Shown piece after piece: positions 1 to 7,919 of a DNA stretch of 45,117 bases. The stretch is from Clostridia bacterium (GTDB taxonomy: Bacteria; Bacillota; Clostridia; Christensenellales; UBA1242). The notes under the pieces were generated by a model, which ran no database searches, was not told the origin of the DNA, and worked only from the letters and a program-made list of their open reading frames with translations. The number at the start of each line of letters is the position of its first letter. Position 1 is the first letter of the stretch. The stretch is from NCBI GenBank assembly GCA_900768425.1, contig CAAGCR010000108.1, forward strand, positions 1 to 45,117. The letters are read 5' to 3'. A program made the translations under genes and the position numbers.

Positions 1-18
1 ACGACGCTCTTCCGATCT
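1..18. other. Sequencing adapter remnant
   Basis: The first 18 bases, acgacgctcttccgatct, equal the 3' end of the Illumina TruSeq read-1 adapter. They are followed directly by transposase coding sequence on the minus strand, so the contig breaks inside an insertion sequence and the adapter was left untrimmed. The bases are artefactual and should not be interpreted biologically. Confidence 0.95.
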
Positions 19-948
19 TAATTTTTTAAAATATTGTTCTTTGTATTGTTTAGGTGTTAGATAATTTAACGCATAGGCTGGGCGTTCTTCGTTAAAGAAT
101 TTAATATATTCTTTTACTTCTTCTACGATGTTTTCGTCGCTGGTAATATGCAAGTCTAAAAACATCTCTGTTTTTATCCAACCATTTATTGATTCCATGC
201 TAGCGTTGTCCGTTGGTGTCCCAGCCCTTGACATTGAGCGAATAATATGGTACATTGGTAATAGTTCGTTGAACTTTTTGGAAGAATACACAGAACCTTG
301 GTCAGTATGCAGAACCGTTTCCAAGTCTGGGTATTCTTTCTTAATTTCTAGCAAGTTGTTTAATCCGCTAATATATGTTAGTCTATCTCCGCGTTTAGTA
401 GACAATGCGTGAGATACGATTTCATTATTCCATAAGTCCATGTAAAGTGTTAGTTCGTAATATGTTCCATTAAAGTAGAATGCTGTCATATCGCTCACTA
501 TGCATTGCAATGGTTTATCTATACGCATATCTTGCATCAAAAGATTAGGGTAGAATCTAGACAATTCGTCCTTATCTTTTTTCTTGTATCTGTAATGTTT
601 ACATACACTTGTAATACCTGCTAATTTACAACATTTGTGTGCATATGGATTAGAATAGTGAATGCCTGTATCTAAAAAGATTTTAGCATTGAGCCAACGA
701 TATCCGTGCGATGGATATTTTTCGTGGTAATTCTTAAATCTGGAAATACTATCAACTAAGTTAAGTAGTTTTTTAGATGGTGCAGATAAACGATTTTTCC
801 AAGCATAGAAACCACTTCTGTTAAGACACATAACCTTGCATATTTTCTTAATAGGGAATAAAGCGGATAATTCTAAAACTATTTGGTATTCTTGCTGTTT
901 AAAGAAACGAATTCCTTTTTTTGACCACCCCCTTTCACAAGATATCCT
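19..948 (-). CDS. IS3-family transposase OrfB (DDE integrase domain), C-terminus missing
   Basis: This is the catalytic half of an IS3-type transposase. It is read on the minus strand in the frame -1 to OrfA and is open from 963 down to the adapter at 18. It shows an HTH_21-like start (LNRSGFYAWKNR), then the rve/RNase H fold. The triad is visible: D in VSDMTAF (codon 490-492), D in HTDQGSVY (301-303) and E in ASMESINGW (193-195). The last two have 35 residues between them, the D-35-E spacing of IS3. No start codon of its own is obvious. Expression is expected as an OrfAB fusion through the A7 slippery run at 948-954. Only the last residues and stop are lost at the contig end, so the element may be intact in the genome. 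Confidence 0.9.
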
Positions 949-1235
949 TTTTTTGCTCGTGCTTCATTCACTTTAGCCTTGATAAGTTCGTCAATAAGTT
1001 GCTCTTTAGATAAAGAGAGATAGAATTCCAAATCTTTAGCATCATTTTTTCTAGCGAAAGAAAGGGAAACATTACCGTCCTTATCAGGGAGATTATTAAG
1101 GTCACGATAGAATCGCATGTAATCTCTAGCGGTATATGGGTTAATACTAAATTTAACAGCGGCTTCGGAACAGGACAATAACCAATCATAAATTTGCCTG
1201 CCGATATCAAGCCTTTCTTCTTCAGTGTATTTCAT
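879..1235 (-). CDS. IS3-family OrfA-like helix-turn-helix protein
   Basis: A 118-residue protein upstream of OrfB on the same strand. The N-terminal half (about residues 1-45, with SCSEAAVKFSINPYTARDYMRFY) looks like a helix-turn-helix that would bind the IS ends. The C-terminal half is rich in Lys and Glu. At 948-954 it reads GCA AAA AAA GGA. Slipping back one base on A AAA AAA enters the open OrfB frame at AGG (948-946). Without slipping, it ends at 879 with a short Lys-rich tail that overlaps the start of OrfB. The arrangement is the standard IS3 one. Its exact IS3 subgroup is not determined. Confidence 0.8.
   Translation of the reverse strand: MKYTEEERLDIGRQIYDWLLSCSEAAVKFSINPYTARDYMRFYRDLNNLPDKDGNVSLSFARKNDAKDLEFYLSLSKEQLIDELIKAKVNEARAKKGYLVKGGGQKKEFVSLNSKNTK
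948..954 (-). promoter_or_regulatory. Programmed -1 frameshift site (A7)
   Basis: The minus strand has seven A residues in the OrfA frame as A AAA AAA G. A -1 slip moves translation to the OrfB frame, which is open on both sides of the site. This matches the known IS3 mechanism for making the OrfAB transposase. Confidence 0.7.
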
Positions 1236-1331
1236 AAAACCTCAAAAAAAATAAAAATTGGGATTCCCTGTATAGGGAATGAGAGAGAAAGTCCAAAGAC
1301 ATAGAAAGATAGTACAATAATCAAAAAGATA

Positions 1332-1360
1332 TGTCCACAAAAAACACCCCCTTGTCCACT
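1332..1360. repeat. Probable terminal region of the IS3 element
   Basis: The heptamer tgtccac occurs at 1332-1338 and 1353-1359, upstream of OrfA. IS3-family ends often carry TGTCCAC/GTGGACA-like inverted repeats, so one of these is likely the IS terminus. The opposite end lies off the contig, so the boundary cannot be fixed. Confidence 0.35.
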
Positions 1361-1422
1361 TTTAGTTTACCACTTCATTTTTTAAAAGATTGTTACATAA
1401 TTAAAAATAATTTTTGTGATGG

Positions 1423-1452
1423 TTGACAAATTATGGGGGCGGGTTTTAAAAT
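1423..1452 (+). promoter_or_regulatory. Promoter of the PHP gene
   Basis: TTGACA at 1423-1428 is followed after 18 bases by TAAAAT at 1447-1452. The expected start of transcription, 7 bases past the -10 box, is 1459, the A of the ATG. Confidence 0.65.
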
Positions 1453-1458
1453 AGGGGT

Positions 1459-2271
1459 ATGAAAGATTTACACATACATACAAAATATTCAGATGGCGAG
1501 TATGATGAATATGAGATTATTGAAAGAATTAAAAATGCCGGAATTACAGAGTTTGCTATTTGTGACCACGACACAATTGAGGGTAGCAAAAGGGTGAGTG
1601 ATGTTTTAAAGGGTCAAAAAAGTGACTTAATTTTTCATTCGGGAGTGGAACTTACAAGCAGAGTGTTTGATATTTTTGGTGGAGTCAATGTACATTTGCT
1701 GGTTAGAGATTATGACTTTAATGAACCGGGAATTGCCGAACTTGTGCAAGAAATTTCAGTTTTAAGAAGAAAAAAGATTCAACGAATGGCGGACTTTATT
1801 GCAAGCATCTATGGCATAAGGTTTAGCGATGCAGAAATAGCCGAAGTTGAGAAACAAACAAATTCTGTCGGCAAGCCACATATGTATAAATTGTTATGTA
1901 AATATGGAAATTACGATAGAATAACATACTATAAAAATATGGACGAACTACACTCGGAAGATTTAAGACTAAACGCACTAAAAGTTTTAAAATTGGCGCA
2001 TATGGGAAAAGGCTATGTTACACTAGCACATCCCAAAGAAGTTATGCGTGAATATAATATGGGCTATAAAGAAATTGATGAACTAGTTGCATATTTGAAA
2101 AATTTTGGACTAGATGCCCTAGAAACTGAACACTCATTACATACAAAACAAGATATTATAGAGTTTAACAGAATTGCCGATAAATATAACCTAATAAAAA
2201 CACGTGGCAGTGATTATCATGGTGAGAATGTAAAACCCGATGTCTTTTTAGGTGTTTGCGAAAAAAGATAA
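1459..2271 (+). CDS. PHP-domain phosphoesterase (TrpH/YciV-like)
   Basis: A 270-residue PHP-superfamily metal-dependent phosphoesterase. The metal ligands are in the usual order: HIHTKYSDG (H5, H7, D12), CDHD (D36, H37, D38), HSGVELTS, LAHP, TEH, and GSDYH (D252, H254). The family includes 3',5'-bisphosphate nucleotidase/RNase AM (E. coli YciV/TrpH). That function fits the length and the single-domain layout but is inferred. It stands alone between the insertion sequence and the dlt operon and has its own promoter. There is no usable Shine-Dalgarno site: the bases between the -10 box and ATG are only AGGGGT. The mRNA is therefore probably leaderless. Confidence 0.85.
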   Translation: MKDLHIHTKYSDGEYDEYEIIERIKNAGITEFAICDHDTIEGSKRVSDVLKGQKSDLIFHSGVELTSRVFDIFGGVNVHLLVRDYDFNEPGIAELVQEISVLRRKKIQRMADFIASIYGIRFSDAEIAEVEKQTNSVGKPHMYKLLCKYGNYDRITYYKNMDELHSEDLRLNALKVLKLAHMGKGYVTLAHPKEVMREYNMGYKEIDELVAYLKNFGLDALETEHSLHTKQDIIEFNRIADKYNLIKTRGSDYHGENVKPDVFLGVCEKR

Positions 2272-2324
2272 AGATAATTTATTTAAGTAAATAAGTAATA
2301 ATTATAATTTAATTAAAAATACAT

Positions 2325-2373
2325 AAAAATAAGGTGAAATTGCGTAAAAAATTGCAATTTTGCCTTATTTTTA
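2325..2373. terminator. Terminator after the PHP gene
   Basis: An inverted repeat pairs AAATAAGG and AAATTGC (left arm) with GCAATTT and CCTTATTT (right arm), interrupted by a 2x2 mismatch. An A run precedes it and a T-rich tail follows. Confidence 0.7.
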
Positions 2374-2434
2374 ATAAATTAAAGTGTTTTTCATATGTAA
2401 TGATAATTTAACAAATGTCCAATTATGTAAAAAA

Positions 2435-2463
2435 TTGACAAAATTATAATTGTGGTGTATAGT
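2435..2463 (+). promoter_or_regulatory. Promoter of the dlt operon
   Basis: TTGACA at 2435-2440, a 17-base spacer and TATAGT at 2458-2463. Transcription would start near 2470, about 47 bases before the dltA start. Confidence 0.75.
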
Positions 2464-2516
2464 AATAACTAGTGTGCATTGCACAATTATGTGAAATCAA
2501 TAGGAGATGCGATATT

Positions 2517-3971
2517 TTGAAAAATATTATTGAATTTTTGCAAAGAAATTGCAATAAATCGCCGGATAAAATTTTCTGCGTTGATGATGAAGATTCTTAC
2601 ACTTATGCAAAAGCCTTGCAAATAGTAAAAAATATTGCATCTTTTTTTGCGGATAAAAACATTCAAAATCAACCTATTATGATAAGGGCAGAGAGGAACA
2701 ACAAAACACTTTTATCTATTTTAGCAATCATAATGTCAAATAATTACTATGTGCCGGTTAATCCGGATTTTTCAAAAGAAAAGGTGGAGTCGGTTATTGA
2801 ATCTTCACATATTAATTATGAACTTATAACAGATGATAATGTGGAAATATTCACAGATGAACATTTTTATTATGATGATTGTGTTAAGTTTAAGGCTGAT
2901 GAAAATTTGTTAGATAATGTCAGTAAAAACTATGACATCAATAACAACATATATACAATATATACATCTGGCTCAACAGGTAAACCTAAAGGGGTGGCAA
3001 AATCGCATAAAAATGTTATTGCTTTTGTAACCAACTTTTTGCAAACTTTTAAATTGCCCGAAGATTTAAAAATCGCAAATCAGTCACCGCTGTTCTTTGA
3101 TGCATCTATGAAAGATGTATTTATCACGTTAATTGGCGGTGGGGAGATATACTTTCCAAACAAGACTTTATTTTCAATGCCAATGAAACTTATTGAGTAT
3201 TTGAATGCTAATTGTATTAATTTTATATGTTGGGTGCCATCGGCATTGACAATCATTGTTAGATTAAATACTTTTAAATACATAAAACCGCAATTTTTAA
3301 AATTTGTTATGTTTGTCGGGGAAGTATTTTTACCTAAGTACTTAAATATGTGGCTTCAAGAACTTCCCGAAATAACCTATGTAAACCTATATGGTTCAAC
3401 CGAAATTGCGGGGGTGTGTCTGTATAAAATAATAGATAGACCTTTGCCGGAAGATAAAGCCATTCCACTAGGAAAGCCACTTGCAAATAATAAAGTGTAT
3501 TTGGTTGATGGTGAAATTGTGGTGGAGTCAGACCAAATAGCCTTGTGTTATGTCAATGATGAAGAGAAGAATAAAACAGTATTTGAAAATTTTGAAGGTG
3601 TAAGAAGACTAAAAACCGGTGACTTTGCTTTTATAAACGATGATAATGATATTGTGTTTACATCAAGAAAAGATTTTCAAATAAAGCATATGGGTTATAG
3701 AATAGAGTTGCAAGAAATTGATATTGCTGTATCAAAACTAAAATATATATCAAATTGTGCGGTGTTATATAATCAACCTGCGGATAAAATTGTTGCTTTT
3801 GTGTCGTTAAACCAAAAAGTAGATAATCCAACCAAAAGCATAATTTCGGACTTAAAAAATATTATTCCTGCGTATATGATTCCTAATAGGGTTGTTGTGT
3901 TAGATGAATTACCTTTAAACGCTAATGGGAAAATTGATAGAGTAAAATTAAAACAAATGATGGGAGAATAA
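2517..3971 (+). CDS. dltA: D-alanine--D-alanyl carrier protein ligase
   Basis: An adenylating enzyme of the ANL family that activates D-alanine with ATP and loads it on the DltC carrier for D-alanylation of teichoic acids. The ATP loop TSGSTGKPKG starts at residue 150. YGSTE, the late KTGDFA motif and the C-terminal NGKIDR lysine motif are all present. The reading frame is open from 2472, but I place the start at TTG 2517 because AGGAG at 2502-2506 precedes it and the upstream residues do not resemble the family. This gives 484 residues, close to the usual length of about 500. It is the first gene of a tight operon (dltA, dltC, dltB, dltD-like). No small dltX-type ORF was found between the promoter and dltA. 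Confidence 0.92.
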   Translation: MKNIIEFLQRNCNKSPDKIFCVDDEDSYTYAKALQIVKNIASFFADKNIQNQPIMIRAERNNKTLLSILAIIMSNNYYVPVNPDFSKEKVESVIESSHINYELITDDNVEIFTDEHFYYDDCVKFKADENLLDNVSKNYDINNNIYTIYTSGSTGKPKGVAKSHKNVIAFVTNFLQTFKLPEDLKIANQSPLFFDASMKDVFITLIGGGEIYFPNKTLFSMPMKLIEYLNANCINFICWVPSALTIIVRLNTFKYIKPQFLKFVMFVGEVFLPKYLNMWLQELPEITYVNLYGSTEIAGVCLYKIIDRPLPEDKAIPLGKPLANNKVYLVDGEIVVESDQIALCYVNDEEKNKTVFENFEGVRRLKTGDFAFINDDNDIVFTSRKDFQIKHMGYRIELQEIDIAVSKLKYISNCAVLYNQPADKIVAFVSLNQKVDNPTKSIISDLKNIIPAYMIPNRVVVLDELPLNANGKIDRVKLKQMMGE

Positions 3972-3975
3972 AAAA

Positions 3976-4215
3976 ATGGAAATTAAAGAAAAGATTTTAG
4001 AAATTTTAAGTGATATGCATCCAGAGGTAGATGACTTTGAAAGCATTCCAGATTTAGTTCATGGCGGAACTTTGGACTCTTTAAACATAGTTATGTTAGT
4101 AGCAGAACTTAGCGACAACTTTGATATTGAAATTCCACCACAAGAAATCGCTTATGAAAATTTTGATACTGTTGCCGGACTTGTAAAAATGGTAGAAAGA
4201 TTACAAGAGGCATAA
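3976..4215 (+). CDS. dltC: D-alanyl carrier protein
   Basis: A 79-residue acyl-carrier-type protein. The phosphopantetheine site is Ser35 in GGTLDSLNIV, with the DSL motif. It receives D-alanine from DltA and passes it to the membrane machinery. The gene starts 4 bases after dltA and ends 1 base before dltB, so translation is probably coupled. The order A-C-B-D differs from Bacillus dltABCD. Confidence 0.92.
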   Translation: MEIKEKILEILSDMHPEVDDFESIPDLVHGGTLDSLNIVMLVAELSDNFDIEIPPQEIAYENFDTVAGLVKMVERLQEA

Positions 4216-4216
4216 A

Positions 4217-5806
4217 ATGGGCTTTATATCATTATATTTTTTAGCCTTTATTGTCACTTTGTTTTTGGTATACTTTTTAGTGCCAAAGAAAATTCGCTGG
4301 ATGATTCTTCTAATATTCAGCATAATTTTTTACTTGCTTTGCAGTTGGAAATCTATATTTTTTATACTTTTTACAACAATTTGCATATATTTTGCCAGTA
4401 ACAATATATCCAAGAATAAAACGCGAGAAAAAATTTATTTGGCAGAAAACACAAATCTTACCATAGATGAAAAAAAGGCATACAAGGCAAAAAATAAAAA
4501 ATTACGAAAAATACATATGGTGCTGGGTATTATTTCCATCGTTGCAGTGCTTGCAGTGATGAAATATTTAAACTTTACCATAGGAAATATAAATACCGTT
4601 TTAGGCTGGTTTAATAGCAGTTTTAAACTGAGTACAGTAAAGTGGTTTTTGCCACTTGGCATATCTTTTTATACCTTTCAAGCAATAGGCTATATTGCCG
4701 ATGTATATTGGGGAAAATATGAAGCGGAACAAAACTTTTTTAAGTTTTTGCTTTTTATGTCATTCTTTCCAAAAATTATGCAGGGTCCAATTATTCGTTA
4801 CAACGAAATTAAGGAAACATTGTTTGGCGAAAACGATTTCAATTATGAAGGTTTTACTAACGGCTTAAAACGTATGCTTTGGGGATATTTCAAAAAAATG
4901 GTAATAGCAGACTGTTTGATTGTGTTTACCAAATATGCTTTTGAAAATCCACAACTACTTAGCAGTATAGAAGCGGTGCTTGCAATAATTTGTTACTTTA
5001 TTTATGATTATTGCGATTTTTCAGGTTATATGGACATAGCCTGCGGTGTGTCGGAGTGTCTGGGGGTTAAACTGCCAGAAAACTTTAATCATCCATATTT
5101 CGCTTGCGGAATTGATGAGTACTGGCGTAGATGGCACATGACTCTTGGTGCGTGGTTTAAAGATTATATTTTTTATCCTTTGAGCGTGTCTAAATTTTCT
5201 TTAAACTTAGGTAAAAAATCTAAAAAGATTTTTAAAAAGAATGCTAACAAAGTTCCGGCAATTTTCGGTTTGATTCTTGTTTGGTTTTTAACCGGTTTGT
5301 GGCATGGGGCTAGTTGGAATTATGTTTTATGGGGCTTATATTTTGGCTTAATAATAATTATTAGCATAATTTTAGAGCCATTGTTTAATAGGTTCTATGA
5401 AAAGACAAAAATAGACAGAAATGCAAAATGGATAGTGGTGCTTAGACACTTGCGAACACTTGTCTTGCTTGCATTTGGTAAAATATTATTTGAAACAAAT
5501 TCATTGGGTGCAACCTTTGCATTTATTGGCAGTTTATTTAATTTTGGTAATGAATTCCCATTTATGCAAATTCATTCAAGCATAGGCGCTCCGTCTTTGA
5601 TTACGGCAATGATTTTAAGTTTGATTGTGCTTGTGGTTGACTTAATTCAAGAAAAAAATCCAGAAACAACATTTAGACAAAAACTAAAAAAATTGCCACT
5701 TGCATTAGAGTGGGCATTGCTATTATGTTTGGTCATATTTATTGTATGGTTTGGTTACTACGGACAAGGTTTGCCAAAATATGAGTTTGGTTATATGGGG
5801 TTCTAA
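4217..5806 (+). CDS. dltB: MBOAT-family D-alanyl transfer protein
   Basis: A multi-pass membrane O-acyltransferase, 529 residues, with many hydrophobic segments from the N-terminus on. Two conserved MBOAT histidines are visible: His307 in WRRWHMTLG and His363 in GLWHGASWN, the latter being the catalytic position of the family. DltB takes D-alanine from DltC and moves it across the membrane. The protein is clearly longer than typical DltB (about 400), with a charged stretch around residues 65-100 and about 130 residues after the catalytic histidine. By length it also resembles AlgI-type MBOATs. The flanking dltA, dltC and dltD-like genes support the DltB role. Confidence 0.85.
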   Translation: MGFISLYFLAFIVTLFLVYFLVPKKIRWMILLIFSIIFYLLCSWKSIFFILFTTICIYFASNNISKNKTREKIYLAENTNLTIDEKKAYKAKNKKLRKIHMVLGIISIVAVLAVMKYLNFTIGNINTVLGWFNSSFKLSTVKWFLPLGISFYTFQAIGYIADVYWGKYEAEQNFFKFLLFMSFFPKIMQGPIIRYNEIKETLFGENDFNYEGFTNGLKRMLWGYFKKMVIADCLIVFTKYAFENPQLLSSIEAVLAIICYFIYDYCDFSGYMDIACGVSECLGVKLPENFNHPYFACGIDEYWRRWHMTLGAWFKDYIFYPLSVSKFSLNLGKKSKKIFKKNANKVPAIFGLILVWFLTGLWHGASWNYVLWGLYFGLIIIISIILEPLFNRFYEKTKIDRNAKWIVVLRHLRTLVLLAFGKILFETNSLGATFAFIGSLFNFGNEFPFMQIHSSIGAPSLITAMILSLIVLVVDLIQEKNPETTFRQKLKKLPLALEWALLLCLVIFIVWFGYYGQGLPKYEFGYMGF

Positions 5807-5807
5807 T

Positions 5808-6863
5808 ATGAAAAAATTAATTAAATTTTTAAGTTTTTCTTTAATATGTGTGATGACTCTTGTTTGTTTAAAACAGTTTGTTTTTGTCAAGCGAAAAATT
5901 CCAACAGAGTATAGTAAGTTTTACGATGAAACACAAAATACGCTTGATTTAGTGTCAATAGGCAATTCTACGGTTGCATACGGAATAAATCCTTGCATTG
6001 CTTGGAAAAATTTTGGAGTTACAAGCTATAACATAAGCGGACAACCATCGCATCCGGAAATTATTAATCTTGCCATAAATGAAGTCGCAAGAACACAATC
6101 TCCAAAAGTTATTTACATAGACATCAACGGACTTACATTCCAAAAACAAGAAGAAGCTCCGGAGTTCATTAAAAGATATGTACAAGCAATGCCAGATGGC
6201 GAGGCTAAGCAAAATGTTATAGCACAATATAGTTTTTTAACTGATAATAACAGTGAAAAAGATTTGGAAATTTTTGAAAATCATAATGATTATAGAAATC
6301 CAGATTTTTGGGTATCTATGAACCAATTAGATTATTCAAAAGGGTATAGGGTTTCTTATAAAACAAAAAAAGCAAAAGATGTAAAAACTTTAGATAAAAC
6401 AACTATCTTACCGATTCAAGATGATGGGGTGTATTATCTAAATAAAATTTTAGATACCTGTGCAAAATATCCACAAATAAATTTCATATTTGGCAAAACT
6501 CCTCGATTTTTAAATGAAAACACCATCAACGAATCTTATATGTTGCGTTCACTTATTCCTACCATTCAAGATAAAGGCTATGAATATGTTGATTGGTCAG
6601 AATATTTAGAAGAAATGGAGTTTGATGCAAAAACCGATTCGTTTGATGAACATCATTTAAACATCTATGGTGCTACTAAATTTACAAAGTTTTATATCTC
6701 ATATCTAAACGATAAATATTCAATCTGTGGCACAGACCACGATGAAGAAACAGAAAACAACTTTAATGACTCTTATAAAAAATTTGAACAAGATAAAGAA
6801 AAACACGAGAAAAAGAAAGATAAAAAAGATTCAAAAAAGAAGTTGATGATTAGTGTAAAATAA
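5808..6863 (+). CDS. dltD: DltD-like SGNH-type protein
   Basis: A 351-residue membrane-anchored protein with an N-terminal hydrophobic segment (residues 4-24). It shows an SGNH-hydrolase pattern: Ser54 in SIGNST and the Asp-His pair D280xxH283 in FDEHHLN. DltD-type proteins finish D-alanine transfer to teichoic acid outside the membrane. I choose ATG 5808, two bases past the dltB stop, rather than the in-frame upstream codon at 5742 inside dltB. The protein is shorter than usual DltD (about 400) and ends in a Lys-rich tail. The fold is clear, but the DltD name rests partly on operon position. A GTGAA hairpin array begins right after the stop. Confidence 0.75.
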   Translation: MKKLIKFLSFSLICVMTLVCLKQFVFVKRKIPTEYSKFYDETQNTLDLVSIGNSTVAYGINPCIAWKNFGVTSYNISGQPSHPEIINLAINEVARTQSPKVIYIDINGLTFQKQEEAPEFIKRYVQAMPDGEAKQNVIAQYSFLTDNNSEKDLEIFENHNDYRNPDFWVSMNQLDYSKGYRVSYKTKKAKDVKTLDKTTILPIQDDGVYYLNKILDTCAKYPQINFIFGKTPRFLNENTINESYMLRSLIPTIQDKGYEYVDWSEYLEEMEFDAKTDSFDEHHLNIYGATKFTKFYISYLNDKYSICGTDHDEETENNFNDSYKKFEQDKEKHEKKKDKKDSKKKLMISVK

Positions 6864-6865
6864 TA

Positions 6866-7033
6866 GTGAACAAAACGCAAAAGTATTTTGTAGTGAACGA
6901 GATAATCATAAGTGAACAAGCATTAAAATGCTTACAGAGAGCGGGCTACACCCGCGGTGAACGAACAATAAATTGTCCGCTGTGAAGTGTAAGCCGTTGG
7001 CTTGCGGTGATGGTCAATGTTGCTGTCGCAACA
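6866..7033. repeat. GTGAA-spaced hairpin array A
   Basis: GTGAA or GTGA occurs at 6866, 6893, 6912, 6957, 6982 and 7007. Short palindromes lie between the copies: AAGCATT/AATGCTT at 6918-6933, GCGGG/CCCGC at 6941-6955, ACAAT/ATTGT at 6965-6976, AAGCC/GGCTT at 6991-7003. TGTTGC/GCAACA follows at 7018-7033. The array starts at the dltD-like stop codon. Array B at 32683-32782 is homologous, and the last two spacings are 25 bases in both. Confidence 0.75.
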
Positions 7034-7240
7034 AATGATAAATGAAGATTGATGACTGATGAATTATTGTCAAATTAAAATATTTGAATTATAACCTATT
7101 AAAATATTTGAATTATAACCTAAGTTTTGCTCCCGAGCTCGCGTGGAGCAAAAACCAGAATAATACAATAAAGACCTTTTGGTGCGTCAATGGTTGTAAA
7201 ACCTTAAAAGGTTGGCAAAAACTTAGATGATAATACAATA
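7034..7240. repeat. ATGA-rich repeat and inverted core, copy A
   Basis: This holds an ATGA-rich stretch (7034-7075, containing actgatgaattattgtc) that recurs near 25335 and, in part, at 32641. It continues with a direct duplication of tatttgaattataacct at 7081-7121. A core then pairs TAAGTTTTGC (7121-7130) with GCAAAAACTTA (7215-7225). No gene is seen in 6864-7290. Confidence 0.6.
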
Positions 7241-7252
7241 TTAAAAAACAAA

Positions 7253-7290
7253 GCAAAATTGCTATTTATGTGCAATTTTGCCTTATTTTT
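7253..7290. terminator. Terminator of the acetyltransferase gene
   Basis: GCAAAATTGC at 7253-7262 pairs with GCAATTTTGC at 7272-7281. T runs exist in both directions, so it may work on both strands. It lies directly past the stop of the minus-strand acetyltransferase. Confidence 0.75.
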
Positions 7291-7788
7291 TTATTTTTCA
7301 ATATTATTTTCTTTAATTTTACTACAATTTTTATAGAATTTATGATATTCCCCATCAAATTCATTATATGTAAAATTTAATTTTTTTAATAATTTTATCA
7401 TACTTGTATTTTGTGGTTTTACAGATAAAATAACTCTGTTAAAAGGTTGGCTTAATTTTAAACTTTTGTCTTTTGTTAAAAGTTGGTCTATAACATCTTT
7501 TGCAATGCCCACACCTCTAAATTTAGGATTTACGGTAATGCAATACAAATTTAAAGCATCAATATGTTCAATTCCAAACATAAGTGCAACAACCGGATGA
7601 TTATTTATATATCCCATTATATTTTTAAACTGAGAACCATTCATATATTTTAAACATTCATTAATGTCATTTGCGGTTTGCTCCCACGATTTTGTTTCCA
7701 TACAAAGATTAAATTTATCTTCTTTAGATAACCATTTGTCAAGAGTTAAATAATTTTCTTTTTCTATGTTTTTCCATTCTATTTGCAT
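7291..7788 (-). CDS. GNAT-family N-acetyltransferase
   Basis: A 165-residue GNAT protein. The acetyl-CoA-binding motif A is visible as VNPKFRGVGIAKDVIDQLL, followed by the typical motif B region VKPQNTSMIKLLKKLNF. The substrate is unknown. The frame is open up to a TTG at 7824, but that codon lies inside the -35 box of a good minus-strand promoter (TTGAAA 7819-7824, TAGTAT 7796-7801). The first usable start is therefore ATG 7788, 8 bases past the -10 box and with no room for a ribosome site. The mRNA would be leaderless or nearly so. It is transcribed away from the YgjV-like gene. Confidence 0.8.
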   Translation of the reverse strand: MQIEWKNIEKENYLTLDKWLSKEDKFNLCMETKSWEQTANDINECLKYMNGSQFKNIMGYINNHPVVALMFGIEHIDALNLYCITVNPKFRGVGIAKDVIDQLLTKDKSLKLSQPFNRVILSVKPQNTSMIKLLKKLNFTYNEFDGEYHKFYKNCSKIKENNIEK

Positions 7789-7795
7789 AGTTAAA

Positions 7796-7824
7796 ATACT
7801 AGCATATTTTATTATATTTTTCAA
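7796..7824 (-). promoter_or_regulatory. Promoter of the acetyltransferase
   Basis: On the minus strand TTGAAA (7819-7824), a 17-base spacer and TAGTAT (7796-7801). The ATG at 7788 is at the expected transcription start. Confidence 0.65.
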
Positions 7825-7850
7825 TACTTTTAAGTTTAATTTTTAGCAAA

Positions 7851-7879
7851 TTGACAACTAGAATATATTTTAGTATACT
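7851..7879 (+). promoter_or_regulatory. Promoter of the YgjV-like gene
   Basis: TTGACA at 7851-7856, a 17-base spacer and TATACT at 7874-7879. Transcription would begin near 7886, which rules out the upstream TTG at 7851 as a start codon. Confidence 0.75.
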
Positions 7880-7919
7880 AAAACTCGTTTACAAATTTTT
7901 TATACGAGAGAGGCTAGAG

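Noticed and set aside
128..412. Plus-strand 94-residue ORF
   Set aside because: It is the antisense shadow of the IS3 transposase, whose catalytic motifs are on the minus strand.
2464..2516. T-box or other riboswitch in the dlt leader
   Set aside because: The leader is only about 47 bases, too short for a T-box, and no specifier or antiterminator motif is seen.
6866..7033. CRISPR array
   Set aside because: The constant part is only 4-6 bases and spacings range from 19 to 45. The intervening sequences are palindromes rather than unique spacers, and no cas gene is near.
7851..7919. N-terminal extension of the YgjV-like protein from TTG 7851
   Set aside because: The TTG is the -35 box of the promoter, so the mRNA starts later. 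GTG 7920 has a ribosome site.
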